Source: Candidatus Hodarchaeota archaeon
GTDB taxonomy: Archaea; Asgardarchaeota; Heimdallarchaeia; Hodarchaeales; Hodarchaeaceae
Length of the DNA stretch: 7,183 nt
Assembly (NCBI GenBank): GCA_030589605.1
Contig: JAUUVJ010000205.1
Location: 1 to 7,183, forward strand
Reading direction: 5' to 3'
Translations under genes and position numbers: made by a program
The notes under the pieces: generated by a model
Seen by the model: the letters and a program-made list of their open reading frames with translations, nothing else
Database searches by the model: none
What the model was told of the DNA's origin: nothing
In this document: piece after piece, positions 1-5,725 of the stretch
How positions within the stretch are numbered: position 1 is the stretch's first letter
Layout: each line of letters opens with the position of its first letter

Positions 1-2
1 AT

Positions 3-713
3 CAAAACAACGATATTAACATTTCTTCAACCTTCTATGACCTATTGAAAGAAATTAAAAAAGAATCTTCACCAGACAGTAATCAGGAACTACTAAAAAA
101 AGTCCCAGAGGAGGAATTCTTCAACGATGATCAATCTAGAGATTATAATTTTAAAATCATCCTCGCTGGAGACGGAGCTGTCGGAAAAACTTCGCTTCGT
201 CAACGATATCTTGGAAAAAATTTTTCTGGTAATTATCAACAAACCATAGGTGCTGATTTCGCTGTTCATGAAGAAACTGTTGGATCTAATAGTGTTAAAT
301 TTATAATATGGGATTTAGCGGGCCAACCTCGGTTTAATGAAGTTCGTAAAATGTTTTATCATGGATGTCAGGGTGCATTATTCCTCTTTGATATCACGAA
401 TCATTCATCCTTCAAGAATCTGGAGCACTGGATAAATGAATTGTGGCTAAACAGCACTAAAGGCCCATTACCTTTTATAATTGTAGCAAATAAGACAGAT
501 CTTCAAGAATTAGGCATTCCAAGCGTTTCCAAAAGAATTATCGAGAATTATGTTAGCAAAATAGGACAAGAAACTCTTAAAAGATACCATTTTAGAGTAA
601 GATCAATATTTACAAGTGCAAAGACGGGAGAAAACGTAGAAACAGCATTCAAGCGACTAGCTATCCAAATTATTACACATATGCGTTATCTCGAACAAAT
701 TCGTGCAATATAG
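3..713 (+). CDS. Rab/Ras-like small GTPase, 5'-truncated by the window edge
   Basis: This is a small GTP-binding switch protein of the Ras superfamily, closest in motif style to Rab. Counting from the in-frame TTG at 45, G1 is GDGAVGKT (42-49), the G2 threonine is T67 in QTIGADF, G3 is WDLAGQ (89-94) with the catalytic Gln kept, G4 is NKTD (149-152) and G5 is TSAK (190-193). The full five-motif set suggests an active GTPase. The frame stays open upstream of 45 to the left edge with coding-like residues (ISSTFYDLLKEIKKESS), so TTG45 is probably not the start and an N-terminal extension or domain lies outside the window. The roughly 35 residues before the G domain are charged and probably flexible. 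The C-terminus ends in RAI with no cysteine, so Rab-type prenylation is not expected. The next gene, another GTPase, follows after 174 bp. The GTPase call is firm; the cellular role is inferred only from the family. Confidence 0.93.
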   Translation, partial: QNNDINISSTFYDLLKEIKKESSPDSNQELLKKVPEEEFFNDDQSRDYNFKIILAGDGAVGKTSLRQRYLGKNFSGNYQQTIGADFAVHEETVGSNSVKFIIWDLAGQPRFNEVRKMFYHGCQGALFLFDITNHSSFKNLEHWINELWLNSTKGPLPFIIVANKTDLQELGIPSVSKRIIENYVSKIGQETLKRYHFRVRSIFTSAKTGENVETAFKRLAIQIITHMRYLEQIRAI

Positions 714-876
714 CTTGGATGTTTCTTCAAATCAAATCTTATTCTGTTATTGATCTGTATTCTTAGTCGTGATTTTGTGTTCATTAGCATTCATTTTAAT
801 ACAATGACTCTTACTAAATCAATATTAGCATTCGATCGGTAGGTTAAGAACACATCGAATTAATTCTAAAAAACTT

Positions 877-881
877 GGTGA
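877..881 (+). promoter_or_regulatory. Ribosome binding site GGTGA deciding a TTG start
   Basis: GGTGA lies 6 nt before TTG 888-890 and matches the archaeal anti-Shine-Dalgarno core. The same TGA (879-881) is an in-frame stop, so the frame cannot begin further upstream. The first in-frame ATG (939) has no such site before it. The TTG is therefore the better start. Confidence 0.65.
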
Positions 882-887
882 ATTACC

Positions 888-2192
888 TTGGTAAGTTCTT
901 TTTCGGATAATAAAGTAAAAAACATTAATCTTACAGAAATGAAAAACGTAAATATCAAAATTGCATTTCTGGGAGACGGGATGTCAGGCAAAACACAGAT
1001 TCTGTTGACTTACAATAAAATCATTGCAGACCACTTGTTTAGGCTTTATCGTTTCCATTCAAAGGAAGAATCTAAAGAAAAAACACCAAAAGAGGATAGC
1101 TCTTCTTTAACTCCAGGATTTTATGCATGGACAAGAAAATATGGTTTCATTATTGAATATGGCAAAGCTACTTGGAATTTTAGCTCAATAAGTTTAGATT
1201 CAGAAACAGTTGGATTAGAAGACTTTCGTATTACTTTTCCATTCTTTTATAATGGTTGTACGTATAGAATTAAACTATTCGGAAATGATCTTGGAGGACA
1301 AAACATTTTTGACCATTTTCGAGCAATTTTAGGAAAAATGTTCACATCAATGGATAATATGATCATAGTTTTTGATAAATCAAGAAAATCATCATGTTAT
1401 AACAGTCTACGGCATATCAAAGAAACAACAGGGAAAAATTTAGATTTAAAAAACAGTTATAATAGCAATTTACCAAAATTTTGGTTTGTAGCAAATAAAT
1501 CTGATCTTGAAAATCATATTAAGAACGAATCATGGAAAAAGATTCTCACAAAATGTTTACTAGAGAATTTAAAATCAACAACGTCTTTTAAACTACCTTC
1601 CCTTATTTTTCCTGATGGAAAGGAAAATGCTATAACTTATCAAATCGTAAACAATCAGATTTCATTTCCCGATTTGGAAGCGTTGATTTATAATTCGATA
1701 AGGGAGTCAGATAAGGAATATGGCAGCAGTTTATTGAGTGATGTGAACACAAAAGCAATTGCTAGAGAAATAGTTGCTCAAATGGTACACATTCAAAGAA
1801 AAGAAATCGATTATCAAGATGAGCGGTGGGAAGATTTTAAAAATTTAACCTTTAAACAAAGACCTCTTGCTCTGCAATATGCGAGATCAGTAGGAATCCT
1901 TCAAGATAATGGTATATCTCATGAGGCTTATGATAAAGTACGTAATGAATGGCAAAATTATTACTTGAATTCTACAATGATTTACAAAAACATTGGAGAG
2001 GCAATTAATCGAACAACAGAAACAGATCAGATAATATCACAGATAGGAGATTCGTTTTCAACTAATGCTATTCTAGGAGATGGGATTAGGGAACTTTTTG
2101 ACGCTATAATAATAAGAGATCTTCAAGAATTTAGTGAAATTAGCACAAAGAAAAACCAAAGAATCACAAAGAGAAAAATAACAAGGTTTTGA
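888..2192 (+). CDS. Atypical Arf/Ras-superfamily GTPase with long interswitch insert and C-terminal helical extension
   Basis: This 434-residue protein has an N-terminal GTPase domain. G1 is GDGMSGKT (29-36). A likely G2 is T75 in LTPGF, resembling the TxGF of Arf. G3 is NDLGGQ (133-138), the Arf/SRbeta-like DxGGQ form rather than the Ras DTAGQ form. G4 is NKSD (203-206). A clear SAK-type G5 is absent; FPDGKEN (241-247) sits roughly where it should be. About 58 residues separate the putative G2 threonine from the G3 aspartate, against roughly 20 in ordinary small GTPases, so there is an insertion of about 35-40 residues. From about residue 280 there is a charged, mostly helical region of about 150 residues that I do not recognise, ending in a basic tail (KKNQRITKRK). 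No transmembrane segment, signal peptide or C-terminal cysteine is seen. It follows a Rab-like GTPase in the same orientation. The start is TTG 888, chosen from the GGTGA site; ATG 939 is the alternative and keeps the whole G domain. Function beyond GTP binding is unknown. Confidence 0.88.
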   Translation: MVSSFSDNKVKNINLTEMKNVNIKIAFLGDGMSGKTQILLTYNKIIADHLFRLYRFHSKEESKEKTPKEDSSSLTPGFYAWTRKYGFIIEYGKATWNFSSISLDSETVGLEDFRITFPFFYNGCTYRIKLFGNDLGGQNIFDHFRAILGKMFTSMDNMIIVFDKSRKSSCYNSLRHIKETTGKNLDLKNSYNSNLPKFWFVANKSDLENHIKNESWKKILTKCLLENLKSTTSFKLPSLIFPDGKENAITYQIVNNQISFPDLEALIYNSIRESDKEYGSSLLSDVNTKAIAREIVAQMVHIQRKEIDYQDERWEDFKNLTFKQRPLALQYARSVGILQDNGISHEAYDKVRNEWQNYYLNSTMIYKNIGEAINRTTETDQIISQIGDSFSTNAILGDGIRELFDAIIIRDLQEFSEISTKKNQRITKRKITRF

Positions 2193-2323
2193 AATGAGAT
2201 TATTTAAGAGCGTGACGATGTAGCTGTTAGTTTCAAGCACATGTTGACGTTTCTAATAGACGGGATACGTGGTAAATTAATTTTAATTAACGTTACATTT
2301 GGATCCATATTAATCGATCTGGT

Positions 2324-2351
2324 ATACAAATGTATTTAAAAACATATGTTT
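2324..2351. promoter_or_regulatory. Paired operator-like inverted repeats around the TATA box
   Basis: Two related dyads share the core ACAWATGT. ATACAAATGTAT at 2324-2335 has perfect 5-bp arms around AA. AAACATATGTTT at 2340-2351 is a perfect 12-bp palindrome. Their centres are 16 bp apart and they flank and overlap the TATA-like box at 2335-2342. RHH antitoxins commonly repress their own operon by binding tandem inverted repeats at the promoter, so these are good candidates for the binding sites of the antitoxin encoded just downstream. Binding itself is inferred. Confidence 0.5.
2335..2342 (+). promoter_or_regulatory. TATA-like box of the RHH/PIN operon
   Basis: TTTAAAAA is centred about 26-27 bp before GTG 2365 and about 35 bp before ATG 2374, the spacing expected between an archaeal TATA box and its start site. 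Transcription would then begin at or just before the start codon, giving a leaderless or near-leaderless mRNA. This fits the weak Shine-Dalgarno match ahead of this gene. It is inferred from position and composition only. Confidence 0.45.
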
Positions 2352-2373
2352 AGATGTACCTACTGTGGACACT

Positions 2374-2646
2374 ATGGATGAAACCGTTACGTCAAGATTA
2401 AAACAGAAAGATCTTCTATTATTAGATAAATTAATTGAAATGGGATTATTCTCTAATAGAAGTGAAGCTGTGAGGAAGATAGTCTCAGAAAGAATCAACG
2501 AGCTGATTGAAGAACAACTAATAACTCCTTTACAAAAAGAGTTGAATCGAAAATCCCAATTAGCAGATGAAGAATTGCTAGTATTTGGAAAAAAGTTGTT
2601 TCCAAGCACTGTGTCTGAAGTAGTAGCTGAAGGAAGAGACAGATGA
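2374..2646 (+). CDS. Ribbon-helix-helix (CopG/VapB-type) antitoxin
   Basis: This 90-residue protein is a predicted DNA-binding antitoxin that would neutralise the PIN ribonuclease encoded next to it and repress the shared promoter. The N-terminal half fits the RHH fold: a strand-forming segment (ETVTSRLKQKDLLLLDKLIE), a turn at MGLFSNRSEA, and a second helix running through VRKIVSERINELIEEQ. The motif GxFxNRSEAxR is typical of archaeal VapB/CopG-like regulators. The C-terminal 35-40 residues are the likely toxin-binding tail. The stop codon overlaps the toxin start in ATGA (2643-2646), which implies translational coupling. ATG 2374 is chosen; an in-frame GTG at 2365 would add three residues and falls right where the TATA-like box predicts the mRNA 5' end. 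The family call is strong; the pairing is inferred from adjacency and overlap. Confidence 0.87.
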   Translation: MDETVTSRLKQKDLLLLDKLIEMGLFSNRSEAVRKIVSERINELIEEQLITPLQKELNRKSQLADEELLVFGKKLFPSTVSEVVAEGRDR

Positions 2647-3182
2647 AACGAATTTATCTAGATACAAATATCCTTTTGACTTTATGGGCCCCGTTGGATC
2701 CCCTCTTTCAATCATGTTTAAAAATTAGGAAGGCTATTGAAGAAAATGAGATCAACGCATTTTTTTCTGGACTTGGATTGGCTGAGGTAGCTTCAGTTGT
2801 CGAAAGGCAAAAGAGGAAATTCTCGATAAAAGATCCAAGAGAAAGCACCTTAGCAATAGAATTCATAAAGAGGATTGTATTGATAAAAAATCTGGATGTT
2901 ATTGATGACTTTTCGGTTTACAAGATAGACATTCTAGATAATTTTATCAACATTTCTTCTTCCCACTGGTTATGTATAGATGTTGCGAAAAAAATCGGGT
3001 TAAAGACTCTTGATAATCTCCATATTGCGAATATATTATCAATACAAAATAAGACAGGTAAAGATGTCGATTATTTTGTTACAAACGACAAGGAAATACT
3101 GTTAAAAGCTAATCTGATTAAAAAACGATATGATTTTTCCGTCGTGGCATCAGATAACTTAATTTCAATAGAGGGATTATAG
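2643..3182 (+). CDS. PIN-domain ribonuclease toxin (VapC-type)
   Basis: This is a predicted Mg2+/Mn2+-dependent RNase of the PIN family, the toxin partner of the RHH protein it overlaps by ATGA. The acidic active-site residues are visible: D7 in IYLDTN, E48 in LGLAEV, D124 in TLDNLHIA and D149 in VTND, which together with N148 completes the usual PIN tetrad. TLDNLHIA corresponds to the DALHLA-like motif of VapC proteins. At 179 residues it is longer than a typical VapC (about 130); the extra length is mostly in the helical region between E48 and D124. The catalytic set is complete, so the toxin is probably active and needs its antitoxin. The target RNA cannot be read from sequence. A housekeeping archaeal PIN RNase is the alternative, but the RHH partner and overlap favour toxin-antitoxin. 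Confidence 0.9.
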   Translation: MKRIYLDTNILLTLWAPLDPLFQSCLKIRKAIEENEINAFFSGLGLAEVASVVERQKRKFSIKDPRESTLAIEFIKRIVLIKNLDVIDDFSVYKIDILDNFINISSSHWLCIDVAKKIGLKTLDNLHIANILSIQNKTGKDVDYFVTNDKEILLKANLIKKRYDFSVVASDNLISIEGL

Positions 3183-3191
3183 AATTTTCAA

Positions 3192-3220
3192 TTTTTATAA
3201 TGCCCCATCTTTTTATTTTA
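3192..3220 (+). terminator. Oligo-T terminator region after the PIN gene
   Basis: T-rich tracts (TTTTT at 3192-3196 and CTTTTTATTTTA at 3209-3220) start about 10 nt after the toxin stop. Archaeal RNA polymerase often terminates at such runs without a hairpin. In AT-rich DNA this is only suggestive. Confidence 0.35.
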
Positions 3221-3249
3221 TAAACATATTTTGCAGTTTAGAGTTTTTA

Positions 3250-3263
3250 ATATTCTAGAATAT
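3250..3263. repeat. 14-bp perfect palindrome between convergent genes
   Basis: ATATTCTAGAATAT is a perfect 14-bp palindrome with TCTAGA at its centre. After two mismatched positions on each side, TTT/AAA pair again, giving an imperfect 24-bp dyad. It lies between the 3' ends of the PIN gene and the zinc-ribbon gene, so it is not in an obvious promoter. With no loop it is a poor terminator and looks more like a dimer-binding site. Confidence 0.5.
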
Positions 3264-3363
3264 ACAAACTTGGACAGAATATGATGATTTTACTTTAACA
3301 AGAGGATTTATTCTATCAATTCTAATCTCCTCATTTGATTGTTCTTACAAATGCTTTGTGAAA

Positions 3364-3696
3364 TTATTGCTGTTCGACGGTTACCCAATTTTCAAATCCA
3401 CAAAAAGGACAGAGAGGTATTGAGCTTTCTTTTGCTACTTTCATTTCTGCAAATTCTGTTACAGCAACTCCTCGTAAACAACGTGAGCAAAATATTGATT
3501 CATTGACCTTTATTTTAGCTCCTGATAACATTGAGTACGAACTAATCACCCCTTTCAGAATGTAGTTTCGTGTATTCCCGATGATTTCAGTTGCACGCTC
3601 AGAATGAAGAAAAAAACTATTTAATAACCACAGAAATGAAAAAACTGCTATATTAATGATAATAAGCACAAGTATCTCGATATAAGTATTATCCAT
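3364..3696 (-). CDS. Small membrane-anchored zinc-ribbon protein
   Basis: This 110-residue protein is not one I recognise. It has a hydrophobic N-terminal helix (about residues 7-29, with the run ILVLIIINIAVFSFLWLL) that should act as a membrane anchor. A linker of about 40 residues follows, then a C-terminal four-cysteine module: C70-x2-C73 in FCSRC and C96-x2-C99 in LCPFCGFEN, a classic zinc ribbon. By composition the ribbon is probably cytoplasmic. Its role could be protein-protein or nucleic-acid binding at the membrane; nothing here decides. The start is ATG 3694-3696, preceded by GAAGGTAAT (3700-3708), which matches 7 of 9 bases of the archaeal ribosome binding consensus. It lies downstream of the exporter genes on the same strand, but a strong terminator separates them, so it should have its own promoter. 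Confidence 0.8.
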   Translation of the reverse strand: MDNTYIEILVLIIINIAVFSFLWLLNSFFLHSERATEIIGNTRNYILKGVISSYSMLSGAKIKVNESIFCSRCLRGVAVTEFAEMKVAKESSIPLCPFCGFENWVTVEQQ

Positions 3697-3813
3697 TATA
3701 TTACCTTCAGATATACCAAAAAAAATAAACTTTCTAATAATCTAAACGTAAGTTCTTCATCTTTAAATAATCACAGTAACTTCTTTCTCGCAAATTACTT
3801 TGTCTTACAAACT

Positions 3814-3832
3814 AAACCTCCTAATAAGGTTT
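3814..3832. repeat. Short hairpin-forming inverted repeat
   Basis: AAACCT (3814-3819) and AGGTTT (3827-3832) are perfect 6-bp arms around a 7-nt loop. It lies between the exporter terminator and the zinc-ribbon gene. No T-run follows it on the + strand, and on the - strand the T-run precedes it, so it does not read as a terminator. It may be a regulatory site or chance. Confidence 0.3.
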
Positions 3833-3890
3833 CTTAAAAAAAGAAAATTAAAATTTTTGTTCTAATATAGAATAACTCTGTTTGAATATC

Positions 3891-3916
3891 AAAAAAAAGA
3901 GGAATGATTATTCCTC
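3891..3916 (-). terminator. Hairpin plus T8 terminator of the ABC exporter operon
   Basis: On the - strand, GAGGAAT-AATC-ATTCCTC forms a perfect 7-bp stem with a 4-nt loop (3899-3916), followed at once by eight T (3891-3898). The stem starts inside the permease stop codon (TGA, 3915-3917). This has the form of a bacterial intrinsic terminator; archaea mostly depend on the T-run, but both elements are present. Confidence 0.75.
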
Positions 3917-4715
3917 AGATTGCAAACTCTCTTTTATGAAACACTGTAAGAGCGCTAATTAGCGCAGCTATTCCCACTGAAAGAACAATCAATACTTCTC
4001 CAAGAGGGAGCATATTTGCGTCAAGGATGCTACCAATACGCATGTAATGAAAGAGAGAAAAATACTGAAGAATTCCTGATGGATCTAATAGTCCCCCGAT
4101 GCTATCTAAAAAGTATTGGAAAAACACGATTACTCCTGCAGCTGTTAAAGCTTTGCTAGAATCCAAAAAAATCGCTCCACAGAGTAAAGATATCGCTCCT
4201 AATGCAAATAGTTGTAACCAGATACCAATCGAGTAATTTACAACCAGAGTAACGCTTATTGTTTCACCAGCAACTATTGAGGAAAACACAAAAATTGACA
4301 CAATTGAGATAGGTAAAAGGATGTTATAGGTAAGATAAACTGCGAATTTTTCTGCAAGATAACGCCATCGTGGGATTGGAAAGCTCAACATTACATCTAT
4401 AGTTTTTTTATCTACTTCAGTTGATAATAACCGAGCAGGTATGAAGAGTGAAATAAAAAGAACTAGAATATTTAATGTACCACCAGCGTACATGAACATA
4501 GCTGCTTCAAAAGTAAAACCTAAACCTTCAAGACCTAAATCACCTAATATGGCAGTCATAATAGGGTTTTGCATTTGTTCTAATCTTTCTAGTATTATAT
4601 CCTTCATCATAGGATAACCAAAACCGATAAGTCCAACAAACATTAACACCACTGCCGGTCCTATCAGACCTACGAACCAAGATTTTTTCATATTTTTTAA
4701 ATAAACGTTTACCAT
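3915..4715 (-). CDS. ABC-2 type transporter permease
   Basis: This 266-residue integral membrane subunit partners the ATPase encoded just upstream; together they should form an exporter. It has about six hydrophobic helices at roughly residues 13-34, 74-96, 125-150, 162-184, 188-206 and 238-258. Between helices 2 and 3 is the typical ABC-2 cytoplasmic segment LSTEVDKKTIDVMLSFPIPR, a coupling region that contacts the ATPase. The C-terminus ends HKREF, a common feature of these permeases. ATG 4713-4715 is chosen because a perfect GGAGGT (4722-4727) lies 6 nt before it. A longer in-frame version to 4805 would add 30 residues with no membrane character and would overlap the ATPase gene. The ATPase stop lies 13 nt upstream, so the two are co-transcribed. 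The substrate is not predictable; multidrug, Na+ and lipid-like substrates are all known in the family. Confidence 0.9.
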   Translation of the reverse strand: MVNVYLKNMKKSWFVGLIGPAVVLMFVGLIGFGYPMMKDIILERLEQMQNPIMTAILGDLGLEGLGFTFEAAMFMYAGGTLNILVLFISLFIPARLLSTEVDKKTIDVMLSFPIPRWRYLAEKFAVYLTYNILLPISIVSIFVFSSIVAGETISVTLVVNYSIGIWLQLFALGAISLLCGAIFLDSSKALTAAGVIVFFQYFLDSIGGLLDPSGILQYFSLFHYMRIGSILDANMLPLGEVLIVLSVGIAALISALTVFHKREFAI

Positions 4716-4721
4716 CTTAAT

Positions 4722-4727
4722 ACCTCC
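4722..4727 (-). promoter_or_regulatory. Ribosome binding site GGAGGT of the permease gene
   Basis: GGAGGT on the - strand lies 6 nt before ATG 4715, immediately after the ATPase stop codon. It decides the permease start in favour of the 266-residue form. Confidence 0.85.
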
Positions 4728-4728
4728 A

Positions 4729-5673
4729 TTATTGATAGTACTGCAGGAAAATTTCCTCCAGTGACGCATCTTCACATGTAAATCGTTTAACTTCGTACTT
4801 GGCAAGACATTTGATCAATTCACCAATTCCTTCACCAATTTTTAATGAAAAAGTATTTTCATGTATTCTCTCTACAGATATAACTGTTTTCAACTGTTCA
4901 ATTTCAGAGGGATCAGGAAGTGAAGAACTATCGAATTTAATTTTAACTTTTTGCAAAAATTTGTTTTTAAGTACTTCAACACTTTCAACAAGGATTATTT
5001 TTCCTTCCTTGATAATACCAACACGATCACAGATAGCTTGTACTTCAGCTAAATTGTGCGAGCTTAGAAAAATAGTTGATCCTTGCTTTTTCAAGGTTTT
5101 CAGAATTTTATGAAAATTTGCAGTCATCAAAGGATCTAACCCAGATGTAGGTTCATCTAAGATTAAAAAATCTGGTTTGGAGGCTAATGATGCAATCAAT
5201 CCGACTTGTTGACGGTTACCTTTGGACAGAGATTTGATTTTCTTCTTTAGTTTTACTCTGAAATTTGCTCTTAGGACAGCAAGAAAATCAGGATCTATTG
5301 GACGAAATTTCCCAAAATACTCAAGGATTTCTTCTCCTGTATAATTTTCAAATAATGCCATATCGCCTGGAACATATCCGATCCGCTTTCTTATCTTAAG
5401 TCGCTCATTATGATGATCCAGTCCAAAAATTGTCACCACACCAGTCTGAATCTTTAGATAATCAAGAATAGCTCTCATGGTTGTCGTTTTTCCAGCTCCA
5501 TTTGGTCCAAGAAAACCAAAAATCTCCCCTTTTTTGACGGTAAAACTAACATCTTGGGCTCCGATAACTCTTTGCCCAAATTTTTTACCTCTAAGATCGA
5601 ATTCGTGCCCATATACTTTGGTTAAATTCGATACTTGAAGGACTATCTCACTACTCACTTTTTCTTTCTCCAT
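4729..5673 (-). CDS. ABC transporter ATP-binding protein (ABC-2/CcmA-like exporter family)
   Basis: This 314-residue cytoplasmic ATPase powers the adjacent ABC-2 permease. Counting from ATG 5673, Walker A is GPNGAGKT (56-63), the ABC signature is LSKGNRQQ (149-156), Walker B is LILDEP (170-175), the D-loop is SGLD (177-180) and the switch histidine is H206 in SSHN. All are intact, so it should be active. The Q-loop position reads YVPGDMALFEN: the usual glutamine is replaced by glycine, a form I recall from a subset of ABC-2 exporter ATPases. About ten extra residues (HEFDLRGKKFGQ region) lie between the N-terminal aromatic LTKVYG and the core. The last 80 or so residues form the accessory C-terminal domain of drug/Na+ exporter ATPases. 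ATG 5673 is chosen; an in-frame TTG at 5685 would add four residues. No convincing ribosome binding site is present, so a short or leaderless 5' end is likely. Confidence 0.93.
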   Translation of the reverse strand: MEKEKVSSEIVLQVSNLTKVYGHEFDLRGKKFGQRVIGAQDVSFTVKKGEIFGFLGPNGAGKTTTMRAILDYLKIQTGVVTIFGLDHHNERLKIRKRIGYVPGDMALFENYTGEEILEYFGKFRPIDPDFLAVLRANFRVKLKKKIKSLSKGNRQQVGLIASLASKPDFLILDEPTSGLDPLMTANFHKILKTLKKQGSTIFLSSHNLAEVQAICDRVGIIKEGKIILVESVEVLKNKFLQKVKIKFDSSSLPDPSEIEQLKTVISVERIHENTFSLKIGEGIGELIKCLAKYEVKRFTCEDASLEEIFLQYYQ

Positions 5674-5717
5674 TTCTAATTTCAAATACTTTTATTATGT
5701 TTGCTTTATTTTTCATA

Positions 5718-5725
5718 TTTATATA
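5718..5725 (-). promoter_or_regulatory. TATA-like box of the ABC exporter operon
   Basis: TATATAAA on the - strand is centred about 48 bp before ATG 5673. With the usual 26-27 bp spacing, transcription would start near 5695, leaving a leader of about 20 nt. It abuts the 62-bp repeats upstream. The call rests on composition and position. Confidence 0.4.

Noticed and set aside
783..833. Direct repeat ATTAGCATTC at 783-792 and 824-833 between the two GTPase genes
   Set aside because: A 10-bp AT-rich repeat 41 bp apart has weak significance and no associated promoter geometry.
2193..2323. Possible small RNA or tRNA after the second GTPase gene
   Set aside because: No cloverleaf, T-loop motif or strong stem could be found; only a short AT-rich dyad (AATTAA/TTAATT at 2275-2288) is present.
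2310..2609. 99-codon open frame on the - strand
   Set aside because: It lies opposite the RHH antitoxin gene, whose protein has clear family motifs. The - strand product is rich in S, N and F, as expected from antisense of a charged protein, and would overlap the promoter.
4716..4805. 30-residue N-terminal extension of the permease
   Set aside because: It overlaps the end of the ATPase gene, lacks a ribosome binding site, and the internal ATG at 4715 has a perfect GGAGGT 6 nt upstream.
4799..5113. 104-codon open frame on the + strand
   Set aside because: It is fully antisense to the ABC ATPase C-terminal half and has no recognisable motif.
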